This document shows, piece by piece, positions 1-7,962 of a stretch of 64,000 nucleotides of DNA; the first letter of the stretch is position 1, and each line of letters starts with the position of its first letter. Origin of the DNA: Bacteroidota bacterium (GTDB lineage Bacteria; Bacteroidota; Bacteroidia; 2-12-FULL-35-15); NCBI GenBank assembly GCA_023251805.1, contig JAHEYB010000005.1, positions 1 through 64,000 of the forward strand, given 5' to 3'. The notes beneath the pieces are model-generated. The model was not told the DNA's origin and ran no database searches. It saw only the letters and a program-made list of their open reading frames with translations. The translations under genes and the position numbers were made by a program.

Positions 1-717
1 GCAATCACACCCAAAACAAAATTGTTGATGGTTTGCCACATGATAAATATCACCGGGCAAATTTTACCCATCAAAAAAATATGTGACATGGCGCATAGCA
101 AAGGTGTTCCTGTAATGGTGGATGGAGCGCATGCTTTTGCTCATATTAAATTTAATATTTCTGATTTAAATTGTGATTATTACGGAGCAAGTCTACACAA
201 ATGGCTAAGCGTTCCCTTGGGCGCTGGAATGCTGTATGTCAAAAAAGAACATATTCCTAAAGTCTGGCCACTGTTTGCAGAAGAAGGCAAGAAAGAAGAT
301 GATATTTCCAGATTGAATCATACAGGAACTATTCCAGTTCATACGGATTTAGCCATTGCTAACTCAATAGAATTTTACAATAAAATTGGTGCTGAAAGAA
401 AAGAAGCTCGTTTGCGCTATTTGCAATATTACTGGACCGATAAAGTCCGTAACTTCCCTAATGTTATTTTAAATACGCCCATTCCGGGTCGTACCATAAC
501 TACACATGAAGAAATAATTCGTTCTTGCGGCATTGCAAACGTGGGAATCAAAAACATCAAGCCTGCAGATTTAGCTAAAACACTTTTGGAGAAATATAAA
601 ATCTATACGGTTGCCATAGATGGCAAAGGCGTTCAGGGTTGTAGAATTACGCCCAATGTATTTACAAGCACCGAAGAGTTAGATGTTTTGGTAAAAGCAC
701 TTTCTGAAATAAAATAA
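1..717 (+). CDS. Class V aminotransferase (PLP-dependent), 5' truncated by window edge
   Basis: The frame is open from base 1, so the N-terminal part of the protein lies outside the window. The visible 238 residues carry the hallmarks of the cysteine desulfurase / isopenicillin-N-epimerase-like fold. A VMVDGAHAFAH stretch contains the aspartate that pairs with the PLP pyridine nitrogen. It is followed by YGASLHKW, whose lysine is the expected Schiff-base residue, and GAGMLYVKK. The C-terminal small domain ends normally at TAA. An ATG at base 28 is internal and is not the start. The substrate cannot be told; the epimerase-like subgroup fits better than IscS/SufS because no cysteine-loop motif is seen. 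Family placement is firm, exact reaction open. Confidence 0.85.
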   Translation, partial: AITPKTKLLMVCHMINITGQILPIKKICDMAHSKGVPVMVDGAHAFAHIKFNISDLNCDYYGASLHKWLSVPLGAGMLYVKKEHIPKVWPLFAEEGKKEDDISRLNHTGTIPVHTDLAIANSIEFYNKIGAERKEARLRYLQYYWTDKVRNFPNVILNTPIPGRTITTHEEIIRSCGIANVGIKNIKPADLAKTLLEKYKIYTVAIDGKGVQGCRITPNVFTSTEELDVLVKALSEIK

Positions 718-736
718 TTAACAAAAATTAAAAGCC

Positions 737-1159
737 ATGGCAGAAAATAAAACCAAAGAAACAAGCGATAGCATTCCTGCTTATTTAAAAACAATAAAAG
801 ATAGTAGCAAAGCAAAAGAATTCGAAGCTTTTATTAAACTGCTTGGCAAACACACAGGACTAAAACCAAAAATGTGGGGAACAGCCATTGTTGGTTTCGG
901 AAGCTACCATTATAAATACGAAAGCGGAAGAGAAGGCGATGCGCCTCTTATTGGGCTTTCTCCAAGAGCTACATCTATTGTTCTGTACTTGTGTGGCACA
1001 AAAGACAAACCCGAGTTGCTTAAGAAATTAGGAAAACACAAATTGAGTGGCGGTTGTGTACACGTTCAAAAATTAGAAGATATAGATACTCCAACACTTT
1101 TAAAACTAGTTGACAATTCAATAAAAGTGACGCAAAAATTATATCCTACTAAAAAATAA
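737..1159 (+). CDS. DUF1801 domain-containing protein
   Basis: A 140-residue soluble protein with no signal peptide or membrane segment. The sequence has the DUF1801 (YdhG-like) pattern. An amphipathic N-terminal region (FEAFIKLLGKHTG) is followed by the hallmark MWGTAIVGFGSYHYKYESGREGD, then a PLIGLSPRATSIVLYL strand, and a C-terminal part with GCVHVQKLEDID. The fold is related to the iron-chaperone-like YdhG family, but the biochemical role is not established. It starts 19 bases after the aminotransferase and ends 2 bases before dacB, so the three genes probably form one transcript. Confidence 0.85.
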   Translation: MAENKTKETSDSIPAYLKTIKDSSKAKEFEAFIKLLGKHTGLKPKMWGTAIVGFGSYHYKYESGREGDAPLIGLSPRATSIVLYLCGTKDKPELLKKLGKHKLSGGCVHVQKLEDIDTPTLLKLVDNSIKVTQKLYPTKK

Positions 1160-1161
1160 TT

Positions 1162-2742
1162 TTGAAACAGTTTCTAAATAGAACACTTTCTGTAAAGCAA
1201 TTATTGGCGCTCATTCTTTTGCCATTGGCAATTTTTGCAACTATTATTGTTTTTAGTGTAGGGAATAATGGCGTTGCGCTTCTAAAAAAAGTGGATGGAA
1301 AAGATTCAACTGTTGTAGAAACAAAACTAGCAGATTCCACAGGATTAGGAATTCTACTTGCCTATGTGGATTCACTTAGCAATGCAGAACAAATGACTGG
1401 TGGCTCCTGGAGTTTTTGTTTGATGGATGCCGACAGCGGAAAATCTATGTGCGCAGTCAATACCGACAGAGGAATGGTTCCTGCTTCGGTTATGAAAGTG
1501 GTCACAACTGGAACAGCACTTTCTATCCTCGGTCCGAAATATCGTTTTGCAACCACCTTAAAATATGATGGAACGATTGACGCAGCAACAAAAACGCTTA
1601 ATGGTAATATTTATATTCGAGGTGGTGGCGATCCAGCTTTGGGTGCCGAAACATTTGGAAGTTCGCTCAACAAAGTTACCGACTCATGGTTAAAAGCAAT
1701 TAAAGCATTGGGAATTGATAGCATTGCAGGTTGTATTATTGGTGATGCACAAGCTAGCGACCAAGATCCTATTCCGGTTGGTTGGACTTGGGAAGACATA
1801 CAAAGCGATTATGGAACTGGTCCATGTGGGTTGAACATTCGTGAAAATGTATATGATATTTTATTGAAACAATCTGGCGGAGGTGTCAGTATGAAAACCA
1901 ATCCACAAATTCCGGGATTGAAATTATACAACCAAGTATTGAGTAATTCCAAGATTGCAAAATCCTATGCATACGTCCAAGGCGCTCCTTTTCAATTTGA
2001 ACGAACTGTTTTTGGGGAAGTGAAAGACACCTTACGTGAACGCAGCGCCATCCCCGACCCTGCTTTGTTTTGCGCACAGTTGTTAAAGAATACACTTATT
2101 GCAAATGGTGTACGCATGAAAGATTCTGCCACCACTACCCGACTCATTCGTTTGAATGGAATTAAATTAGAGTCGACAAAAGACTCAAAGAAAACCATTG
2201 CGAGTTCTCTTTCTCCCTCTTTGGAAGATTTAGTTTATCATACCAATCAAATTTCTCAAAATTTTTATGCAGAAAGTATTTTGCGCGCCATCTCCATGAA
2301 TGAAAATGGATATGGAAACGGAGCAAGCAGTGTTGGCATTATTTATAAATTCTGGAAAGAGAAAAAATTAGATTTACGTGGTATGTGTATGGTAGACGGT
2401 TGCGGACTTTCACGAATGAATAACATTACAACGCGTCAGTTAGTAGAAATGCTAAGAGTATTTTCAAAAGATGCAAATGTGTTTCCGGCATTTTATAAAT
2501 CATTGGCTGTTGCAGGAGAATCGGGAACCATTCGAAAATTATCACATGGCACATTGGCCGAAGGAAATCTGCATGCAAAAAGTGGAACCATGGCAAGGGT
2601 AAAATCCTATGCCGGTTATGTAAAAACAAAAAGCGGAAAACTGCTTTGCTTTGCCATGATTGGTAACAATACTTTATGGACAGAAGTCGAGCTCAAATAC
2701 AAATTTGAGAAGCTGTTTACTTTGATGGCGGAACTGCCATAA
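1162..2742 (+). CDS. dacB: D-alanyl-D-alanine carboxypeptidase/endopeptidase, PBP4 type
   Basis: Peptidase family S13 penicillin-binding protein that trims or cleaves peptidoglycan peptide cross-links in the periplasm. The TTG start is chosen because it directly precedes an N-terminal signal anchor (residues about 10-32) and no ATG lies nearby. The active-site motifs are visible in order: SxxK as PASVMK near residue 109, SxN as SQN in the segment ISQNFYAESILRA, and KTG as HAKSGTM near the C-terminus. The large insertion between SxxK and SxN typical of PBP4 is present, with RGGGDPAL. At 526 residues it matches the family. Expected substrate is D-Ala-meso-DAP cross-links. Confidence 0.93.
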   Translation: MKQFLNRTLSVKQLLALILLPLAIFATIIVFSVGNNGVALLKKVDGKDSTVVETKLADSTGLGILLAYVDSLSNAEQMTGGSWSFCLMDADSGKSMCAVNTDRGMVPASVMKVVTTGTALSILGPKYRFATTLKYDGTIDAATKTLNGNIYIRGGGDPALGAETFGSSLNKVTDSWLKAIKALGIDSIAGCIIGDAQASDQDPIPVGWTWEDIQSDYGTGPCGLNIRENVYDILLKQSGGGVSMKTNPQIPGLKLYNQVLSNSKIAKSYAYVQGAPFQFERTVFGEVKDTLRERSAIPDPALFCAQLLKNTLIANGVRMKDSATTTRLIRLNGIKLESTKDSKKTIASSLSPSLEDLVYHTNQISQNFYAESILRAISMNENGYGNGASSVGIIYKFWKEKKLDLRGMCMVDGCGLSRMNNITTRQLVEMLRVFSKDANVFPAFYKSLAVAGESGTIRKLSHGTLAEGNLHAKSGTMARVKSYAGYVKTKSGKLLCFAMIGNNTLWTEVELKYKFEKLFTLMAELP

Positions 2743-2754
2743 TAATAATATAGA

Positions 2755-3336
2755 ATGAAAAATAAAAACTTTCTTTTTTTAATTTTTATTAGTTCAATGT
2801 CGGTGTTGACCTACGGACAAACCACTACATTTAATAAGCTTGACGCAAAAGGAAAAAAAACAGGCTATTGGAAAGTATACCTTAACGCAAATGCAATGTT
2901 AACAGACAGTGCAAATTCGTACTTCTATGGATATGAATTCTACGACAATGACAAAGCCGTTCCAGGTATTTTCGAACAAGTAAAAGAGTATAGTAACATT
3001 AAACTCATTTTTTCTGGAAAAACTTCTACAAAAGGAAATCCAATAGCGATTAATGGCATGCTAAAGGAATACTTTATCAAAGAAGGCAAAGATGAACTAA
3101 ACGCAGAAACGTGCTATAGAGATGGCTTCCCCCAAACTTTCAAAGAATACTTGGCAGGCAACATCATTACTCTCGCGGACTTTACAAAAAGATATAATTA
3201 TATTGAAGGGACATATTTTATTTCAGATTATCTCACCTATATTGTTACCTCAGAAACAAGAAGAAAAACAACCTGCTATTGGTATCGAAAAGAAAAAAAC
3301 AAATGGATAGGGTTAAAACGTCTTGTGAGTAAATAA
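2755..3336 (+). CDS. Secreted hypothetical protein with MORN/YwqK-like start
   Basis: A 193-residue protein with a signal peptide (hydrophobic residues 5-20, cleavage likely after TYGQ). The segment just after cleavage, FNKLDAKGKKTGYWKVYL, resembles the 'x-G-x-x-x-G-x-W-x-x-Y' repeats of YwqK/MORN-like Bacteroidota proteins, but only one clear copy is seen. The rest is unrecognised. It starts 12 bases after dacB and probably shares its transcript. I assign no function. Confidence 0.7.
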   Translation: MKNKNFLFLIFISSMSVLTYGQTTTFNKLDAKGKKTGYWKVYLNANAMLTDSANSYFYGYEFYDNDKAVPGIFEQVKEYSNIKLIFSGKTSTKGNPIAINGMLKEYFIKEGKDELNAETCYRDGFPQTFKEYLAGNIITLADFTKRYNYIEGTYFISDYLTYIVTSETRRKTTCYWYRKEKNKWIGLKRLVSK

Positions 3337-3368
3337 ATCTCCCTTTTCTTAAAAAAATCAAAAAATAA

Positions 3369-3399
3369 TTTGCGAATTAAAAAAATGTGTTTACATTTG
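3369..3399 (+). promoter_or_regulatory. Bacteroidota-type promoter of the ArsR operon
   Basis: A TTTG at 3369-3372 lies 19 bases upstream of TACATTTG at 3392-3399. This fits the Bacteroidota consensus TTTG-N17-23-TAnnTTTG exactly. The inferred transcription start is around 3405, about 40 bases before the ArsR start codon. Its last bases overlap the inverted-repeat operator. Confidence 0.85.
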
Positions 3400-3415
3400 T
3401 AACCGATTGGTTACA
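3398..3415. promoter_or_regulatory. Perfect inverted-repeat operator for the ArsR-family repressor
   Basis: TGTAACC-GATT-GGTTACA is a perfect 7-bp inverted repeat with a 4-bp spacer. It overlaps the -7 element and the inferred transcription start. Position and symmetry suit a homodimeric winged-helix repressor, so the likely reader is the ArsR protein encoded 30 bases downstream, by autoregulation. That the pair is repressor and operator is an inference from placement. Confidence 0.8.
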
Positions 3416-3444
3416 TATTAATAGCTACGAATTAACAGCAGAAA

Positions 3445-3840
3445 ATGAGAAGAGACGTGTTTCAAGCAATAGCAGATCCAACCAGAAGACAAATTCTGGG
3501 GATAATTGCCAACCGGCCGCTCAACTTAAATACGGTTGCTGAAAACTTTAATGTGAGTCGCCCCGCGATTTCAAAACACATTAAAATATTAACTCAATGC
3601 GGATTGATTGTGATAAAAAAACAAGGACGAGATCATTTTTGTGAAGCCAAATTGGAAAAACTAAACGAAGTCAACGATTGGGTAGCGCAATACAAAAAGT
3701 TCTGGGAGCAAAAATTGGATGCATTGGAAATTTATTTACAAGAATTGCAGAGTAATCCTCCTACGCTAAAGCTTCGGAGGATGAAGAAAACGAAAAAAGA
3801 GAAAAGTCAAAAGTTAAAAGTTAAAAAAAGAAAATCATGA
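3445..3840 (+). CDS. ArsR/SdpR-family winged-helix transcriptional repressor
   Basis: A 131-residue metalloregulator-fold repressor without visible metal-binding cysteines, so it belongs with the SdpR-like autorepressors rather than true arsenic sensors. The N-terminus FQAIADPTRRQILGII and the recognition helix in VSRPAISKHIKILTQCGLI are diagnostic. The normal domain ends near residue 107 (LEIYLQEL). The last 24 residues are lysine-rich and are encoded by two repeat-like segments, a CCTCC...GGAGG hairpin and an AAAAGTTAAAAGTT run. Its final ATGA overlaps the next gene's start, indicating translational coupling. Likely binds the operator at 3398-3415. Confidence 0.9.
   Translation: MRRDVFQAIADPTRRQILGIIANRPLNLNTVAENFNVSRPAISKHIKILTQCGLIVIKKQGRDHFCEAKLEKLNEVNDWVAQYKKFWEQKLDALEIYLQELQSNPPTLKLRRMKKTKKEKSQKLKVKKRKS
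3757..3834. repeat. Two dispersed-repeat segments inside the ArsR 3' coding end
   Basis: Bases 3757-3780 form an imperfect hairpin bounded by CCTCC and GGAGG around GCTAAAGC. The core resembles other elements of this window (for example GGAAGCTAAAGC at 38545). Bases 3808-3834 are AAAAGTTAAAAGTT-like, as in intergenic spacers at 17491 and 32321. Both are translated in frame as the extra C-terminal tail of the repressor. Confidence 0.6.
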
Positions 3841-4778
3841 AAGCAAACGACAAAAACCTAGTAATCACAAGAGTACTTAACGCGCCAAAAGAATTGGTAT
3901 GGGAAGTATGGACAGACGAGAAACACATTCCAAATTGGTGGGGACCAAAAGGACTCCATACAATTGTGAAAGAACATGATTTTAGAGTTGGAGGAAGATG
4001 GGAATATGTAATGATAGACGAAAAAGGAAATGAATATCCGGCTGTTGGTATTTTCAAAGAGATTGTTAAGTATAAAAAACTAACCTCAACCGATGATTTT
4101 ACGGAAGAATTTAGAGCCAAAACAAATGTAGATCTACCAAGGGTAATGTTGTTTTCGATGTTATTGGAAGATGAAGGTGGCAAAACCAAATTAACACTAA
4201 CCTACGAACATGCTTCAGCAGAAGACAAACAGAAACACATTAACATGGGAGTTGAGCAAGGCTGGAACTCAATGTTAGATAAAGCAGAAGAATACCTTAA
4301 AACAAAAATTGCAATGCGTGCAAATTTAAAAACTAACAACATGGCAAGAACAGTCACTTATTTAAACTTCCCGGGAACTACAGAGGAAGCATTCAACTTC
4401 TACAAATCAATTTTTAAAACAGAATTTAGTGGAAAAGGAATTCAGCGCTTAGGAGAAGTTCCAGCTCATGAAGGAATGCCAGAATTATCGGCTGAGGATA
4501 AAAAATTAATCCTTCACATTGAATTACCAATTGTTGGCGGACATATTTTGATGGCAACAGACGCACCGGAAAGCATGGGTTTTAAATTGGTGACTGGAAA
4601 CAATATGCACATCAGTATGGAACCGGAAAGTAGAGAAGAAACCAAACGTTTGTTTGATGCACTTTCTGCCGGTGGAAAAGTAGACATGGAATTACAAGAC
4701 ATGTTTTTTGGTGCTTACTTCGGTAGCTGTACTGATAAGTATGGAATTAATTGGATGGTGAATTTCTCTACCAAGTAA
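3837..4778 (+). CDS. SRPBCC (AHSA1-like) domain fused to a PhnB-type VOC domain
   Basis: A 313-residue two-domain protein. Residues 1-157 are an AHSA1-type SRPBCC (START-like) hydrophobic-ligand fold, recognised by ITRVLNAPKELVWEVWTDEKHIPNWWGP and WNSMLDKAEEYLK. Residues 170-313 are a PhnB/3-demethylubiquinone-like VOC domain, recognised by TVTYLNFPGTTEEAFNFYKSIF, PIVGGHILMATD and GAYFGSCTDKYGINWMVN. The linker (AMRANLKTNNMARTV) reads like a translated intergenic spacer with an internal ATG at 4341. This suggests recent fusion of two adjacent genes by loss of a stop codon. Start overlaps the ArsR stop by 4 bases. Ligand unknown. Confidence 0.88.
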   Translation: MKANDKNLVITRVLNAPKELVWEVWTDEKHIPNWWGPKGLHTIVKEHDFRVGGRWEYVMIDEKGNEYPAVGIFKEIVKYKKLTSTDDFTEEFRAKTNVDLPRVMLFSMLLEDEGGKTKLTLTYEHASAEDKQKHINMGVEQGWNSMLDKAEEYLKTKIAMRANLKTNNMARTVTYLNFPGTTEEAFNFYKSIFKTEFSGKGIQRLGEVPAHEGMPELSAEDKKLILHIELPIVGGHILMATDAPESMGFKLVTGNNMHISMEPESREETKRLFDALSAGGKVDMELQDMFFGAYFGSCTDKYGINWMVNFSTK

Positions 4779-4816
4779 ATTATAAATATTGAATTATAAA
4801 TTATAAATTAAAACTT

Positions 4817-5194
4817 ATGAAGAAAATAAACATTCTCTATTGGATCCTAACGGGACTATTCGCAGCGTTTATGATTTTTACTGCTATCCCTGATATTACA
4901 GTTAATCCGGAAGCAGTTAAATTTATGACCGACCTTGGTTACCCTGTTTATCTACTAATGTTTTTAGGTGTTGCAAAAATATTGGGCTCCATCGCGATTT
5001 TAATTCCTGGTTTTCCTAGAATTAAGGAATGGGCGTATGCAGGCTTGATGTTCGACTTAATTGGTGCTATGTATTCTGTCGCTGCATTGAATGGTGTAGG
5101 ACCAGCAGCGCCTTTTGTTATTTTTTTAGCATTGGGCTTTGCTTCTTATTTTATGTATCACAAAAAATTAAAAGAAACAGCAAGTGCTGCATAA
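4817..5194 (+). CDS. DoxX-like integral membrane protein
   Basis: A 125-residue protein with four predicted membrane helices (residues about 5-25, 42-62, 70-90 and 96-115). The pattern is that of the DoxX_2 group: ILYWILTGLFAAFMIFTAIPDI, then FLGVAKILGSIAILIPGFPRIKEWAYAGLMFDLIGA, then a short basic C-terminus. Such proteins often sit beside ArsR and SRPBCC genes in Bacteroidota; the biochemical role is unknown. It starts 38 bases after the SRPBCC-VOC gene, in an AT-rich spacer of TTATAAATTATAAAT type, and is probably in the same operon. Confidence 0.85.
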   Translation: MKKINILYWILTGLFAAFMIFTAIPDITVNPEAVKFMTDLGYPVYLLMFLGVAKILGSIAILIPGFPRIKEWAYAGLMFDLIGAMYSVAALNGVGPAAPFVIFLALGFASYFMYHKKLKETASAA

Positions 5195-5195
5195 A

Positions 5196-5405
5196 ATGGT
5201 AGAAGTTTTTAAAACAAACATTGAAGAACACTTACAAGCTGAAAATGTAATCAGCTTGTTGGCTGTTTCTTTTCCCGAATGTAAAATAAATTTCGACCTA
5301 GAAGATTGCGATAAAATTTTAAGATTAGAAGGGACAGCTTTCTCTTCTGAAGAAATCATTGGTTTATTAAAAGCAAAAGGCTTTAACTGTGAGCCATTAA
5401 ATTAA
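5196..5405 (+). CDS. Small HMA-like (ferredoxin-fold) protein
   Basis: A 69-residue protein. The ATG at 5196, just after the DoxX stop, is preferred over an upstream GTG at 5184 that would overlap the DoxX gene. The pattern VEVFKTNIEEHLQAENVISLLAVSFPECKINFDLEDCDKILRLEG...SSEEIIGLLKAKGFNCEPL matches the beta-alpha-beta-beta-alpha-beta layout of heavy-metal-associated domains. The metal-binding CxxC loop is missing, so it is HMA-like in fold only. It ends 1 base before the next gene and is clearly part of the ArsR operon. Confidence 0.75.
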   Translation: MVEVFKTNIEEHLQAENVISLLAVSFPECKINFDLEDCDKILRLEGTAFSSEEIIGLLKAKGFNCEPLN

Positions 5406-5406
5406 A

Positions 5407-5844
5407 ATGGAAAATACACCTTTTACCATCGAACGCACTTACAATGCTCCCATACAAAAAGTATGGTCGGCAATAAGTGACAACAACGAAATGCAAAAAT
5501 GGTATTTCAAATTGGAAAATTTCAAACCTATTGTTGGTTTCGAATTCCGTTTTACTGGCGGTCCGACCGAAGACAGACAATACTTACACATTTGTATGGT
5601 CACAGAAGTGATTGAAGGAAAAAAATTAACATATAGTTGGAGATATGATGGCTACGAAGGCATTTCCTATGTTACGTTTGAATTGTTTGCAAAAGGAAAT
5701 CAAACGCACCTAAAATTAACACATGCTGGTTTAGAAACATTCCCTATAAACAATAAAGATTTTGCTCCAGAAAATTTTTCTGCAGGCTGGACGCATATTA
5801 TCGGGACTGGGCTACTGGAGTTTTTGACAAACTCTTCAAAATAA
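5407..5844 (+). CDS. SRPBCC (AHSA1-like) domain protein
   Basis: A 145-residue single-domain START-like protein, the second SRPBCC domain of this operon. Diagnostic stretches are FTIERTYNAPIQKVWSAISDNNEMQKWYF near the N-terminus and FSAGWTHIIGTGLLEFL at the C-terminus. It is a paralogue of the N-terminal half of the SRPBCC-VOC protein but diverged. It starts 1 base after the HMA-like gene and is the last gene of the operon. These proteins bind hydrophobic small molecules; the ligand here is unknown. Confidence 0.88.
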   Translation: MENTPFTIERTYNAPIQKVWSAISDNNEMQKWYFKLENFKPIVGFEFRFTGGPTEDRQYLHICMVTEVIEGKKLTYSWRYDGYEGISYVTFELFAKGNQTHLKLTHAGLETFPINNKDFAPENFSAGWTHIIGTGLLEFLTNSSK

Positions 5845-5976
5845 TGCAAAAGACAGCCTTATCTGGCAAAGATGGGGTTGTTTTTATACATTTTGCTTTT
5901 TAAAATACTTTTCAATACCTTAGTCCTAAGCATTTCACAATGCCAGGAGTACTCCCAGGGCGATTAATACAGTTTT

Positions 5977-7962
5977 ATGGAAAGCATTACAAAAATTAAA
6001 AAGTGGAATTACTTAATACTTCTTTACGTTTTATTCTTTTCAATAAAATTAAGCTCACAGGAAGATTCACTCAAGCAAATATTTTTTTCAAAATCACCTG
6101 ATACAACCAGAATAGCAGCTGCTATAAAACTTTCAATGTTTTATTCCAGTAATAATCCTGAATACTGCTTAATTATTTCAAACAAAGGAATAGAGCTGGC
6201 TCAAAAAACGAACAATCCTAAACATCTTCCTGCTTTAATGAAATTGAAAGGTGTTGCTTATGTCAATTTGGGCGAATACAAAAAAAGTGCTGAAGAATAT
6301 TTCAAGGGATTAAAAGAAGCGGAAAAACAGATGAACAAAAAAGAAGTTGCAGCCATCTACAATAACCTGGGAGTAAATTTTTGGTACCAAAATGATTATA
6401 AAAATGCCTTAAAATATCATTTACAATCACTTGAATTCAGAAAAGTATTAGGAAATCCTAAAGAAATTGCAAAGTCTTACAATAACTTAGGAATGGTTGA
6501 AGTGGAATTAAAAAATTACACCGAAGCAGTGGAATATTACAATTTATCGTTGGAAATTAAGGATAGTCTGGGTGATATACTTGGAATTGCTAACGTAAAC
6601 AATAACCTTGGAATTGTTTATGAGCGACAAAAGAAATATGCTGAAGCCAAAAATGCTTATGATAAATCCTTGAAAATATTCATTCAAGAAGGCGATAAAA
6701 GAGGTGAATTAGTAAGTTTAAATAATATTGCTGGTATTCATAAATCCCTTGGAAATTGCACTCAATCCTTAGAGTTGGCAAAAAAGGCCTTGCCTTTGGC
6801 AATTGAGCTTGGAGATAAAGAAGATTTAAAAACTGTTTATGAAATTTTAGCTGTTTGCTCTTACAATACAGGCAATTACAAATCATCCTATGATTACTTG
6901 CAAGAATTTATTATTATAAAAGATACCTTAACAACTGAAAATAATTTCAGGTCGGTGCAAGAGTTGGAAAAAAAGTACAATACCGAAAAGCAAGATCAAG
7001 AAATAAAATTATTGCAAAAAAATAATATTATTAAAGACATCGAACTTGATCAAGCTAAAAAGCAAAGACTGTATTTCTTACTAATTCTGTCGCTCGCTAT
7101 AATTATTATCTCTTTATCCATTTTTGCCTTTGTGAAAATCAGAAAACAAAACCATGTTTTAACAGACAACAAAAAATTTATCGAATTAAGAAATGCCCAA
7201 CTAGAGTCGCAAAAGAAAGAAATAGTGGATAGTATCAATTACGCGAAGAGAATTCAAGATGCAATGCTCAAAGAAGAAGAATATGTTAGTACACACCTTC
7301 CGCCCCATTTCATTTTATTTAAACCAAAAGACATTGTAAGTGGGGATTTTTATTGGGCATTGGAAAAAGACAATTTTTTGTATTTAGCTGCAGCAGATTG
7401 TACAGGGCATGGTGTTCCCGGAGCTTTTTTAACATTGCTTGGAACATCTTTTCTGAATGAAATTAATGCTGTAGATAAACTGCTTAGTCCGGCTGAAATT
7501 CTCAACCAATTGCGCGATAAAATTGTTAAAGAGTTGGGAAACCAAGGAAGAACAAGAGATGGAATGGATATTTCTCTGATTCGAATAAACTTAAAAACCT
7601 TTGATAGCATTTGGGCGGGTGCATACAATCCATTGTGGATAATAAAAAATAATGCTGAATTTATTGAAATCACTGCCGACAAACAACCCGTTGGATATAA
7701 CGAAATAACATCGGGGTTTACCGATCATTCATTACAATTAATTAAGGGAGATATGATTTATTTATTTACTGATGGTTATGCTGATCAGTTTGGTGGGAAA
7801 AGCGGTAAAAAATTTAAATACCGACAACTGCACAATCAGCTCAGTCTAATAAAGGACCTGCCACCGGATGAACAAAAGAAAAAACTAAACCAAGTTTTTG
7901 AAGAATGGCAAGGAAATTTAGAGCAGGTGGACGATGTATTAATTATTGGGATAAAATTATAA
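5977..7962 (+). CDS. TPR-transmembrane-SpoIIE (PP2C-type) protein phosphatase
   Basis: A 661-residue signalling protein. An N-terminal signal peptide (residues about 12-27) is followed by about seven tetratricopeptide repeats (residues 45-300, with the recurring YNNLG and AKKxYxxAxxYY patterns). Next come a coiled coil, one membrane helix (LYFLLILSLAIIIISLSIFAF, about 365-386), a second coiled coil (DSINYAKRIQDAML), and a SpoIIE/PP2C serine phosphatase domain. The phosphatase domain shows FLYLAAADCTGHGVPGAFLTLLG, RDGMDISLI and DMIYLFTDGYADQFGG, with metal-binding aspartates. Sensor TPRs would be periplasmic and the phosphatase cytoplasmic. The partner anti-sigma-like substrate is not encoded nearby. 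Confidence 0.92.
   Translation: MESITKIKKWNYLILLYVLFFSIKLSSQEDSLKQIFFSKSPDTTRIAAAIKLSMFYSSNNPEYCLIISNKGIELAQKTNNPKHLPALMKLKGVAYVNLGEYKKSAEEYFKGLKEAEKQMNKKEVAAIYNNLGVNFWYQNDYKNALKYHLQSLEFRKVLGNPKEIAKSYNNLGMVEVELKNYTEAVEYYNLSLEIKDSLGDILGIANVNNNLGIVYERQKKYAEAKNAYDKSLKIFIQEGDKRGELVSLNNIAGIHKSLGNCTQSLELAKKALPLAIELGDKEDLKTVYEILAVCSYNTGNYKSSYDYLQEFIIIKDTLTTENNFRSVQELEKKYNTEKQDQEIKLLQKNNIIKDIELDQAKKQRLYFLLILSLAIIIISLSIFAFVKIRKQNHVLTDNKKFIELRNAQLESQKKEIVDSINYAKRIQDAMLKEEEYVSTHLPPHFILFKPKDIVSGDFYWALEKDNFLYLAAADCTGHGVPGAFLTLLGTSFLNEINAVDKLLSPAEILNQLRDKIVKELGNQGRTRDGMDISLIRINLKTFDSIWAGAYNPLWIIKNNAEFIEITADKQPVGYNEITSGFTDHSLQLIKGDMIYLFTDGYADQFGGKSGKKFKYRQLHNQLSLIKDLPPDEQKKKLNQVFEEWQGNLEQVDDVLIIGIKL

Noticed and set aside
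5946-5955. GGAGTACTCC perfect palindrome in the spacer before the phosphatase gene
   Set aside because: A 10-bp palindrome is expected by chance in 64 kb and no promoter lies at the right distance.
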